Shown here one piece after another: positions 54,823 to 64,000 of a stretch of 64,000 nt of DNA. Position 1 is the first letter of the stretch. Each line of letters begins with the position of its first letter. The DNA is from Elephas maximus indicus (Eukaryota; Chordata; Mammalia; Proboscidea; Elephantidae), in the NCBI RefSeq assembly GCF_024166365.1, contig NC_064842.1, positions 22,787,001 through 22,851,000 of the forward strand, written 5' to 3'. A model generated the notes under the pieces. It searched no databases, was not told where the DNA came from, and saw only the letters and a list, made by a program, of their open reading frames with translations. The position numbers and the translations under genes are program-made.

Positions 54823-56375
54823 TGCTGTTCTTTGATGCTGTCGAGTCGGTTCCAACTCATAGCAACCCCATGTAGAACAGAATGAAACACTGCCCGGTCT
54901 CGCACCGTCCTCACGATTTGTGCTATGTTGGAATCCACTGATACTGCCACTGTGTCAGTCCCTCTTGTTGAAGGTCTTCTGCTTTTTCACTGACCCTCTA
55001 CTTTACCTAGCATGATGTCTTTCTTCAGGGACTGGTCCTTCCTGATAACATGTCCAAAGTGCGTGAGACGAAGTTTCGCCATCCTTACTTCTAAGGAGCA
55101 TTCTGGCTGTACTTCTTCCAAGACAGATTTGTTTGTTCTTCTAGCAGTCTGTAGTATATTCAGCATCCTTTAGCAACACCATAGTTCAAAGGTGTTGATT
55201 CTACTTTGGTCTTCCTCATTCATTGTCCAGCTTTCTCATGCAAATGAGATGATTGAAAATACTATGGCTTGGGTCAGGCGCACCTTAGTTTTCAAAGTGT
55301 TACCTTTGCTTTTGAACACTTAAAGAAGTCTTTTGCAGCAGATTTGCCCAATGCAGTACATCAGTTGGTTTTTTGACTGCTGCTTCCATGGGCATTGATT
55401 GTGGGTCCAAGTAAAATGAAACCCTGGACAACTTCAATCTTTTCTTCATTTATCATGATGTTGATTATTGGCTCAGTTGTGAGGATTTTTGTCTTCTTTT
55501 TAAGGAGCAATACCTACTGAAGGCTGTGGTCTTTGATCTTCATCAGTAAGTGCTTCATGTTCTCTTCACTTTTGGCAAGCAAGGTTGTGTCATCTGGATA
55601 TTGCAGGTAGTTAATGAGTCTTCCTCCAGTCCCGATGCCCTGTCCTTCTTCATATAGTCCAGTTTCTCAGATTATTTACTCATCATACAGATTGAATAAG
55701 TATGTTGAAAGGATACAACCCTGACACACACCTTCCTGATTTTAAGCCATGCAGCATCTCCTCGTTCTGTTTGAACGACTACCTCTTGGTCTATGTACAG
55801 GTTCCTCATGAGCACAATTAAATGTTCTGGAATTCCCATTCTTCTCAATGTTATCCATAATTTGTTATGATCCACACAGTTGAATGCCTTTGCATAGTCA
55901 ATAAAACACAGGTAAACATCTTTCTGGTATTCTTTGCTTTCCGCCAAGATCCATCTGATATCAGCAGTGATAGCTCTCATTCCGTGTTCCCTTCTGAACC
56001 TGGCTTGAATTTTTGGCAGTTCCATGTCGATGTACTGCTGCAACCATTTTTGAATGATATTCATCAAAATTTTACTTGCATGTGATATTAATGATATTGT
56101 TTGATAATTTTTTTATTCTGTTGGATCACCTTTCTTAGAAATGGGCACAAAATGGCACAAAATGGATCTATTCCAGTTGATTGGCCAGGTTACTGTCTTT
56201 CAGATTTCTTGGCATAGAAGAGTGAGCACCTCCAGTGTTGATTCTGTTTGTTGAAACATCTCCATTGTTTTTCTTCCCATTCCTGGAACCCTATTTTTTT
56301 CACCAGTGCCTTCAATGCAGTTTTGACTTCTTCTTTCAGTAACATCAGTTCTTGATCATACGCTGTGTGTGGTGA
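54823..56375 (-). mobile_element. RTE LINE, longest copy in window
   Basis: About 1.55 kb antisense, from near the 3' tail (ctgtcgagtcggttccaact) back through most of the reverse transcriptase region. The catalytic pair is visible on the minus strand as PDDTTLLAKSEEN near 55563-55600. Several frameshifts and stops make it inactive. Confidence 0.9.
55672..56067 (-). pseudogene. RTE reverse-transcriptase domain fragment
   Basis: 131 open codons covering RT fingers and palm: FRREHGMRAITADIRWI, then the motif-A region DVYLCFIDYAKAFNCVDH, then LRRMGIPEHLIVLMRNLY and QTERGDAAWLKIRKVCV-like text. The motif-A aspartate after AF is replaced by Asn in FNCVD, while the upstream IDY aspartate remains. 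The frame ends before motif C, which lies in another frame downstream. Confidence 0.9.
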
Positions 56376-56587
56376 TTAGACCTTGTATGGTAGTATTTCC
56401 AAAGTAAGTGGAAAAAAGGGCATGAGTTTTATATGAGATTTAGAATCAGTATGTGGGTGTGGGAAGGCAAGTGAAGAATCTATGTTACAAAAGGTAGTTT
56501 GGGTTTCTGCCTCCATATCTATTTCCCTTCCTTTCCAAACTATCTCCAAGGCAGTCCACTCTATTTTAAAAATATTGACTATAATAA

Positions 56588-56754
56588 ACCAAAAAACCCA
56601 AAACCTCTTGCGGTTGAGTCAATTCTGACACATAGTGACCCTGTAGGACAGAGTAAAACTGCCCCATAATATTTTCAAGGAGCAGCTGGTGGATTTGAAC
56701 TGCTGACGTCTTGATTAGCAGCTAAGCTCTTAACCACTATGCTATCAGGGCTCC
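56588..56754 (-). mobile_element. AfroSINE with 15-bp target duplication
   Basis: Tail end ctcttgcggttgagtcaatt, head end ctatgctatcagggctcc. TATTGACTATAATAA (56573-56587) and TATTGACTGTAATAA (56755-56769) differ at one base. Confidence 0.92.
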
Positions 56755-57073
56755 TATTGACTGTAATAATCCACCTCAATTTTAAGTGAACAGGATGGTG
56801 AATAGTAACTAGAGAGTTAGTTTAAATTTAAAGTTAATTTATCTATATTGACCCATTATGCCAGTGTGGAAAAGAAAATGACCATCTTTGTTTGCTATCA
56901 TAATCATCATCATCTAATGATAATATCATAATCATGATGATGATGACCATCTAATAGCATTGAATGCAGTTTGTACTAAACACTGTACACCTATCATCTC
57001 ATTTACTTCTCATAATAACCCTTTGAGGCCCTGTATGCCTATTTTACAGATGATAAATATGAAGCTTACAAAG

Positions 57074-58271
57074 TGTATCAGTCAGAGTTCTTAAGAGAAA
57101 CACAATGAAAACCACTTATCTGTATATAGGCTCATGTGATCGTGGGGGTTGGTAAGTCCAAAATGCATAGGGGACCAGCATAGTTTGTCCAAGGCATGGT
57201 CATAGAAGCTCTGTAGATACATCCAAACTCCTTGAGGGGGCAGATTACTGGGCTGAGGGTTGTGGGAACCATGGTCTTGGGGAACATCTAGCTCAATTGG
57301 CATAATGTAGCTTATAAAGAAATTGTTCTACATTCTACCTTGGGGAGTAGCCTCTGAGGTCTTAAAAGCCTGTGAGCAGCCATCTAACATACTCCACTGG
57401 TCTCACCCCTTTGGGAGCAAGGAAGAATGAAGAAAACTAAAGACACAAGGGAAAATTTAGCCTAAAGGGCCTCCATCAGACTGAGCCCAGCACAACTAGA
57501 TGGTGCCAGGCTACCATCACAAACTGCTCTGGCAGGGATCACAATAAAAGGTCCTGGACAGAGATGGAGAAAAATGTAGAGCAAAATTCTAACTTATAAA
57601 CAAACAAACAAAAACAGACCAGACTTACTGGTCTGACAGAGTCTGGGGAAACCCTGAGCGTTATAGCCCCAGACACTCTTATAAGTCAGTAATGAAGTCA
57701 CTCCTGAGGTTTATCTTTCAGCCAAAGATTAGACAGGTGCATAAAACAAAACAAGACTAAATGGGCACACCAGCCCTGGGGCAAAGACTAGAAGACAGGT
57801 GGGGACAGGAAAGCTGGTAATGGGGAGCCCAAGGTCGAGGAGGGGAGAGTGTTGACATGTTGTGATTTGGCAACTAGTGTCACAAAACAGTATGTGTATT
57901 AATTGTTTAATGAGAAACCAGTTTGCTCTGTAAACCTTCATCTAAAGTACAATAAAAAAAAAAATGGAAACAAAACAAAATCCATAGTAGAGGCTGGCAG
58001 GCTGGAAGCTCAGCCAGGAGTTGATAATGAAGTCTTGAGGCAGAATTTCTTCTTTTCTGGGAAACTTCAGTTTTTGCCCTTAAGACTTTCAGCTGTTGAA
58101 TGAGGCACACCCACATTATCAAAGGTAATCTCATTTACTTAATATTAAGGTCAACCGACTGTAAATGTTCATCACATCTACAAAATACCTTCACAGAAAT
58201 GTCTCGATGAGTGTTTGATTAAATAACTGGTATCATAGCCTAGCCAAGTTGACACACACAAGTAGCTATCA
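57074..58271 (-). mobile_element. ERVL-type (MLT2-like) LTR, split by L1
   Basis: Left end tgtatcagtcagagttctta, right end catagcctagccaagttgac then acacacaagtagctatca. Together they match the reverse complement of ERVL LTR ends. CAAAG is present at 57069-57073 and 58270-58274, a likely 5-bp target duplication. An L1 3' end occupies the middle. Confidence 0.7.
57110..57965 (+). mobile_element. L1 3' UTR copy, divergent subfamily
   Basis: Reads gaaccatggtcttggggaac, gccatctaacatactccact, agaacgtctg-free variant text, cagacttactggtctgacag and taaagtacaataaaaaaaaa. It is clearly related to the other L1 3' ends but more diverged. The flanks GAAACACAA and GAAACAAAA may be a worn target duplication. 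Confidence 0.8.
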
Positions 58272-58508
58272 AAGAGATGAAGTAACTTAATTAGAACCAC
58301 ACGGGTACTAAGTGACAGACCTGGGCTTTGGGCTCGGGTAGCTTGGGCTTTCAAAAAACTACACTATTTGCTTATGCCACTTTGTCATAGGGGTCTATCA
58401 AGAATAGGTTAAATTCTACTATTAAGACTTGGAATCTGTTCACATTATTTGGTACACTATGGCTCTTTCGTGTTGGTGCGTGGGTTACATTTCAGGATAG
58501 TTTGTTGT

Positions 58509-58678
58509 AGGAAACCCTGGTGGCATAGTGGTTAAGTGCTACAGCTGCTAACCAAAAGGTTGACAGTTTGAATCCACCAGGCGCTCCTTGTAAACTCTGT
58601 GGGGCAGTTCTGCTCTGTCCTATAGAATTGCTGTAAGTCAGAATAGCCTCAACGGTAAGGGGGCTGGTATTTTTTTGT
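58509..58678 (+). mobile_element. AfroSINE, short variant
   Basis: Head ggaaaccctggtggcatagt, body ccaccaggcgctccttgtaa, diverged tail gtcagaatagcctcaacggt. Confidence 0.9.
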
Positions 58679-59741
58679 TACAACCTGCAGCTCGAATGGA
58701 ATCAGGACTATAAAGCTGTCAGGACCTCGGACAGCTCTCAGAGGCTTTTTTAATTTTTTTTATTGGTGACTTGGCTTCTCTCTGGGCATCTGCTTCGTGT
58801 GCCTTTTTTCTACTGATTGACCTTCACTCTCCACTTCAGCTTTTGTGCTCCCTAATTACATTGACTTGTACTGGCTCAGGCTTCTGATTTTCTAATTCCG
58901 TACTTTTGAGATTGGAAATTGATTGCCTAGCTTATCTTTTAATAGTGGGCCATAAGTTTGTCATTGTCTAGTCTGTACATTGGTTGTCATTGAGTCAGGG
59001 AGGAGGAGAAGATTATAGCGTTAAGCCTGCCTCCCCCACCCTCATGTGCCCATCTAGCAAGGACTGTGGGCAGGGCAGGCTCTGACAGGTACCTCTTTAG
59101 TTTAGAGGAACTAGAAAGTGTGCCTTGCACTACTATTTAAGTGAAAGAAATTATCACAATATCTATTGGTATTTAAAACATAATGATTAATCAGACTTGG
59201 TTTATTTATTGGCACTTAACATAGCCACAATATCTATTATCAAGAAATTTTAAAGTGTCATAGAATTGGTTGCTTTATTGCTTTTCTCCTTATTTCCAAG
59301 TGAAAATAGAGTGGTTTAGGGAGTTTGAAGGGTATGAGAATAAAATGTATATAAATGATTAAACCAAATAATCAAAATCCCTTGGATTTCATTTTCTATC
59401 TTGATGTGATTTACGTTTGTGTTTCTTACTCTCAGGAGAATTTAGAAGTTATTTTATTTCTTGGCCCTACCGAAATGATTTCTGTCCTCCAGAGTATTCT
59501 AAAATTACACCGTAAAAATTCAAGGTCTGAGCAATATTTGTGATTCTATTTTTATTTGTCCTTCATGTGGGAATTCATGAATCATAATACCTTTATTTTA
59601 AATTTTATGGAATATTTTGCTAACAAAAGAGACTACTCTTGGCAGTATGACTGCATAGCACTGATGCTTGACTACAACATCTAATAGGTTTTCCAAAACT
59701 ACCATCTTCCGTAGTAGCCATGTCAGTATTTATTATTCCAG
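58679..59741. other. Repeat-free intronic stretch
   Basis: About 1 kb with no recognisable repeat or gene. Confidence 0.4.
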
Positions 59742-59940
59742 GCTGTTGTCAGGTGTCATTGCGTTGATTTTGACTCATAGTGATCTGATGTGACAAGTAG
59801 AACTGTCCCATAGGGTTTTCTAGGCAGTAATCTTTATGGGAGAAAATTGCCAGGTCTTTTCTCTGTGGAGCCTCTGGGTAGGTACCACTATCCTTTTGTT
59901 AGCACCCAAGAACTTAATCAGTTGTACCAGCAGGGCTCCT
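59742..59940 (-). mobile_element. AfroSINE, diverged
   Basis: Tail end ttgtcaggtgtcattgcgtt, middle gaaaattgccaggtcttttc, head end gttgtaccagcagggctcct. Confidence 0.85.
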
Positions 59941-60394
59941 TCTTCTAAGCCATTAAGGGACTTAAAGTTTCCTGAGGTTAAAACTTAAAGCCTGAGATAT
60001 TGTTTCATCAAGGTTCAGTTCACTTATTAAGGGTGACACATAGAACTGATAATTAAATTTAGGGTGGCAGATACAGTAAACTCCTGTTTAACTTGTATTT
60101 ATATGAGTAGAATAATCAAACATCAGAAACCTGTTTTTCATATGTTTTCTTTATATGACAGATAAAAAAGTGGCAGATGAGTTGCTATCAGAGCCTGATT
60201 CACTAAAACAACTTCTGATGTTGGTTATAGGGTGAATATAGAGTCAACCAATATCTTACAACATCTGAACCGAGTCAATAATGGTGGTGGATCTGTGTGA
60301 TTATGTGGAGAAATGAAATAATCCCCCAAGGTTTTCTGAATCACAATTTTAAAAAGATTCAGTCACTCAAAGTTTTATTATTGTACGCCTTATC
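59941..60394. other. No gene or repeat recognised
   Basis: Unique intronic sequence. Confidence 0.4.
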
Positions 60395-60897
60395 ATAGAT
60401 TGAATTGTGTCACCTCAAAAATATGTGTCAACTTCGTTACGCCATGATTCCCAGTATCGTGTGGTTGTCCTTCATTTTGTGATTGTAATTTTATGTTGAG
60501 AGGATTAGGGTGGGATTGTAATACCACCCTTACTCAGGTCACCTCCCCGATCCAGCGTAAAGGGAGTTTCCCTGGGCTGTGGCCTGCACCACTTTTTATC
60601 TCTCAAGAGATAAAAGGAAAGGGAAGCAAGCAGAGTTGGGGACCTCATACCACCAGAAAAGCAGCACCAGGAACAGAGCCTGTCCTTTGGACACAGGGTC
60701 CCTGCACCTGAGAAACTCCTCGACCAGGGGAAGATTGATGACAAGGACCTTCCTCCAGAGCTGACGGAGAGAGAAAGCCTTCCCCTGGAGCTGACACCCT
60801 GAATTTGGATTTGCAGCCTGCTAGACTGTGAGAGAATAAATTTCTCTGTGTTAAAACCATCCACTTGTGGTATTTCTATTATAGCAACACTAGATAA
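60395..60897 (+). mobile_element. Solo LTR, ERVL-MaLR (MLT1-like)
   Basis: Starts catagattgaattgtgtcac, ends agcaacactagataactg. Third member of the subfamily at 22812 and 28420. A stretch in the first third (gtaataccacccttactcag) differs from its sisters, probably a replacement or indel. Confidence 0.8.
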
Positions 60898-61387
60898 CTG
60901 GGTTTTGGGTAGATAACAAAGACACACCTACTATGTGCTAACTGCTGTGGGAGATTATAAAGATGTGTAAGACACAGTAGAGGTGGTGATACACATATAA
61001 ACCAGAACAGTGAGACCATGGAGGACAGAGATAGCGCCCTCAGACGGGACAATCTGGGCAGATTACATAGAGGAGGGCCTTTGATAGGAGTCATGCAAAA
61101 TGATTTGGGTTTGAGTAGGTGAAATGGGAGGAAGGTTAGCCCGGTGGAAAAAAATAGAGAGGAGATACGGATGTAGGACAGTTTCCTGAATGCTCAGAGA
61201 ACAACACAAGATTTTGGAAGGGGAGTGTGGTGCTCATTAGTGAAAACGGTAGACTGGAGCCAGCTCATGGAGATCCCGAATTACAGACTAGAGGATTAGA
61301 CTTTATTCCACAAGTGATGAACGAGAATGAAATGTTTTCAATCAGGGAAACCTTTTTGAGTGATGTTTTAAGAAGTCCAGCATGGCT
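60898..61387 (+). repeat. Ancient LINE/L2-like repeat remnant
   Basis: Reads cacctactatgtgctaactg, ttataaagatgtgtaagaca and gattagactttattccacaa, an old-repeat order, strongly diverged. Confidence 0.45.
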
Positions 61388-61600
61388 TCTGGAGTCCCTG
61401 GGTGGTGCAAATGGTTACTGCTCTTGGCTGTTAACCGGAAGAAAGGTTGGAGGTTTGAGTTCACCCAGAGGTGCTGCGGAAGAAAGCCTGGTGATCTACT
61501 TTTGAAAAATCAGCCGTTGAAAACCCTATGGAGCACAGCTCAACTCTGACACATGGGATGACCATGAATTGGAGCTGATATGATGGCAACTGTTTTTTTT
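61388..61600 (+). mobile_element. AfroSINE, long variant
   Basis: Head ggagtccctgggtggtgcaa, middle gaagaaagcctggtgatcta, tail gaattggagctgatatgatg ending in T11. Confidence 0.88.
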
Positions 61601-61627
61601 TTTAATATGGCTACAATTTATGGCATA

Positions 61628-61836
61628 TAGCAGTCCCTGAGTGGTGCATGCAGTTGAGTGCTCAACTACTAACCAACAGGTTGGCAGTTTGAGCCTACCC
61701 AGAGGTGCCTTGGAAGACAGGCCTGGCAATCTGCTTTCAAAAGGTCACAGCCTAGAAAATCTAATGGAGCAGTTCTGCTCTACACACATGGGGTTGTCGT
61801 GAGTCAAGATCGACTCAATGGCAACGAACAACAACA
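61628..61836 (+). mobile_element. AfroSINE, long variant
   Basis: Head gcagtccctgagtggtgcat, middle gaagacaggcctggcaatct, tail gatcgactcaatggcaacga then acaacaacac. Only about 28 bp follow the previous SINE. Confidence 0.88.
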
Positions 61837-62318
61837 CCCCGTGTGGGACATGGATTAGAGAAAATTATTTAGGATTGTTATGGTTATCAGTTCTAGGTAC
61901 AACTTATTCTTTAAAGTTGGCAGTAAATATGTGATATACATGGTAATTGTCAGAAATGAAGCAACCTCAATCTCCCTTCTTCCTGTTGTTCTGTAGAAAT
62001 GATAGTGTCCTATGGTTTGAAGTAATGGTTTTAGGAAGACAGATTTGAGAGAGACTGAAGTTGATGTAGGTACAGAATCTAGCCTGTGATCCTGAGTTAA
62101 GATGATGATTTTTCTTTCTGCCTTTGGAAAGTGAAAACTGTGTACTCATGCAGCCTCATCTATGTGGAACTGCATGGACCCAGGGTAGTCGGCTGAGTGG
62201 AAGGGAGATGGGGCTTGAATCCAGCTGGAGACTCGGAATTGCCCGGAAGCAGAAAACTGCAGACAGAAGACTACTCATGCTTCCCAGTTTTTTTAGATAG
62301 AGACAACTTTATTTCTTT
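61837..62318. other. No gene or repeat recognised
   Basis: Unique intronic sequence. Confidence 0.4.
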
Positions 62319-62483
62319 TGGAAACCCTGGTGGCATAGTGCTTAAGAGCTATAGCTGCTAACCAAAAGGTTGGCAGTTTGAATCCACCAGGTGTTCCTTG
62401 GAAACTGTATGGGGCAGTTCTACTCTGTCCTATAGGGTCACTCTGAGTCAGAATTGACTAGATGGTAATGGATTTTTTTTCTT
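62319..62483 (+). mobile_element. AfroSINE, short variant
   Basis: Head ggaaaccctggtggcatagt, B-box-like gcagtttgaatccaccaggt, tail cagaattgactagatggtaa. Confidence 0.9.
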
Positions 62484-62989
62484 TAAGTGACTGTTATTCT
62501 GCAGCAATGTGACCCAAAAGAATGCCTCCCTGTGGTTGTGTAATGTAGGAGAAGTTTATACCCTCCCACCCAAATTTTGGCCCTGGGAGTTGGACTTGAG
62601 TAGTAATAAATTGGCACTAGGTTTAAATGTTTGTAAAGTATTCATAACATTTCCTTTTTCAAATCTAGGGTTTCTGCAAAGAGGGAGGTCAGTGTGCTTT
62701 CCCGTGTGAGTCAGTGCTAATGGCAGTGCTTTGGGCATGTTTCCTCAGTCCATTCAAATTATGTACCACTGGATGTTTACGTTGATTTTATGGGTCAGGT
62801 AATTGTCCAGTCCAATCTCTATTTTGCTCTGTGTTGTAGATATGGTTGCATTTTAGTTGTATACGTTGTTGGAACAAAGAAGGATTGTGCCCACACCTGG
62901 TATCACCCCTTTTCTCTACAGCCACAGAAGTTGGTGTATCCTCAGTAAAGCGCTTCAGTCACACTCTACTGTAACTGTAGTACCTGTCT
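62484..62989. other. No gene or repeat recognised
   Basis: Unique intronic sequence. Confidence 0.4.
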
Positions 62990-63130
62990 GTGTCTGCTAG
63001 TCTGCAGATTTGTTGAGGGAAAGGACACCATCTCTCCTTCCCGTATTCCAGTGCCTAACACAGAACCTGGCACTTACTGTGCCATCAACTAATGTCTATT
63101 GAATGAATACTATTAATTGAATTAATGGAG
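62990..63130 (-). repeat. L2-like remnant
   Basis: Reads gcctaacacagaacctggca, cttactgtgcc and tctattgaatgaatactatt. Confidence 0.6.
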
Positions 63131-63564
63131 TGAGTTCATACAAATGACTGTAACTCTTTTTAGAGTGTCAGAACACCTTGTTGATTTAACCACACTACTC
63201 AAGCAGCCAGTCACTTAAGTGGGAGAAAGAAAATAGGTCAACTGTTTAAATTATAGATACAGCATGTCAAAGTTGCTGATCCAGTCATTCATCTCTTTAT
63301 TCAGTAGGTACTGTGCTAAGTCACTTGGGGATAACACACTTCCTGTACCTATTACAGTGTGATGGAAGAATTGCTTACCGTTGATGAATGCAGGGAAGGC
63401 TCTTTATGTTGCACCAGGGAGCCAAAAGGCCTTCTGCAGAAGAAGATCCTGAGTTTTGACGGATAACTGGGAGTTAGTTACTTGAAGAATGCAAAGAAGG
63501 GCATGTAAGATAGCTGAGAACAGCACCTGTAAGGGCACAGAGCAGGAGGTAGCATGATGCTTTA
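63131..63564. other. Unique or weakly repeat-derived sequence
   Basis: The part at 63300-63550 has faint ancient-LINE resemblance (gataactgggagttagttac, cacctgtaagggcacagagc). No gene. Confidence 0.35.
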
Positions 63565-63725
63565 ACCAAGAAAACCCATGGCCGTCAAGTCGGTTCCCAC
63601 TCATAGCAACCCTATAGGAGAGAGTAGAACTGCCCCGTAGGGTTTCCAAGGAGTGGCTGGTGGATTCAAACTGCTGACCTTTTGGTTAGCAGCCGAACTC
63701 TTAGCCTTTGCACCACCAGGGCTCC
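63565..63725 (-). mobile_element. AfroSINE with perfect 14-bp target duplication
   Basis: Tail end catggccgtcaagtcggttc, head end gcctttgcaccaccagggct. AGCATGATGCTTTA occurs at 63551-63564 and 63726-63739. Confidence 0.93.
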
Positions 63726-64000
63726 AGCATGATGCTTTAGGAAACTACAAATATTTCAGCATGGCTGGAAAAAAAAAACAAAAAACTGGGGAAGTAGTTA
63801 GTTTCCTTTGAACATTTTTGAAACTTTGTTTTAGGAAAAAATTAAGTAATAATTTTGGAAGATATTTTATAAATGAAGTGAGATGTGATTATGCTCTCCA
63901 TCTTTCCTTTATTAAAAATAGTTATTTTTTTTCTTCAAGCAAAGGTTAATGCATGCTCATTATGGAAATTTGGACAAGATGGAAAAAATAAAATAAAACA

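Larger units (their letters stand above)
56940..58385 (+). repeat. MIR split by a 1.2-kb LTR insertion
   Basis: Left MIR part 56940-57073 (ctcatttacttctcataata, ctattttacagatgataaat). Right part 58272-58385 (gatgaagtaacttaattaga, gtgacagacctgggctttgg). Joined, they give the normal MIR order. Confidence 0.75.
17043..64000 (+). other. RGS7: RGS7 intron 2 (partial, at least 47 kb)
   Basis: It begins with GTAAGG directly after codon 26. I did not find the next coding exon by reading for MEDVIARM-like sequence. A very long 5' intron is usual for RGS7. The interior is repeats and unique non-coding sequence listed separately. Confidence 0.8.

Noticed and set aside
56920-56960. ATC/GAT palindromic cluster as a regulatory hairpin
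   Set aside because: It is a simple ATC/GAT trinucleotide tract at the edge of a MIR and needs no special explanation.
17043-64000. Second coding exon of RGS7 (expected to begin MEDVIARM)
   Set aside because: I read for the expected peptide and its flanking splice sites and found none, so it probably lies beyond the window. A tblastn search would settle it.
1-64000. CRISPR arrays, operons, phage or defence systems
   Set aside because: The sequence is mammalian. Regular repeats found are microsatellites, SINEs and L1 ends, and no prokaryotic-type gene order is present.

Overview
This window is mammalian nuclear DNA from an afrotherian, most likely an elephant or close relative (sirenian or hyrax are alternatives). 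The evidence is the dense scatter of two related SINE classes: one with a tRNA-Asn-like head, the AfroSINE type, and one with a tRNA-Gly-like head. Both carry the tail of an RTE-type LINE, and RTE copies are present alongside them. Young L1 3' ends of one subfamily are also present. There is no bacterial, plasmid or phage content, and nearly all open reading frames in the six-frame translation are chance or lie inside repeats.

Only one cellular gene can be supported: the 5' end of RGS7 (regulator of G-protein signalling 7) on the + strand. A CpG island at about 15.33-16.13 kb holds the promoter and a non-coding first exon. A second exon at 16917-17042 carries the initiator ATG and the first 26 codons (MAQGNNYGQTSNG... 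...PNMLVYRK), flanked by a good acceptor and the donor AAG|GTAAGG. The rest of the window, 17.04-64 kb, is intron. I did not find the next coding exon (expected to begin MEDVIARM), so it should lie to the right.

Layout: 1-14.7 kb is intergenic DNA upstream of RGS7. It holds ancient LINE-like, CR1/L3, MIR and L2 remnants, an old ERVL-type LTR, a possible antisense processed pseudogene tail and many SINEs. From 14.7 to 20.3 kb there is almost no interspersed repeat, which fits promoter-proximal regulatory DNA. From 20.3 to 64 kb the intron holds L1 insertions in both directions, three MaLR-like LTRs, a divergent LTR-like unit with duplicated ATGCAAAT motifs, RTE fragments with recognisable reverse-transcriptase motifs, and about two dozen SINEs.

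The most notable structure is at 37609-40483. A 5'-truncated L1 with a 325-codon open ORF2 fragment is followed by about 0.8 kb of non-L1-3'UTR sequence, an ATTAAA signal and a second poly(A). Perfect 19-bp repeats flank the whole unit, as expected for L1-mediated 3' transduction. Other readable histories are a triple nest (MIR, split by an LTR, split by an L1) at 56.9-58.4 kb, and several insertions with 12-17 bp target-site duplications. I found no convincing new protein-coding or RNA-guided system.
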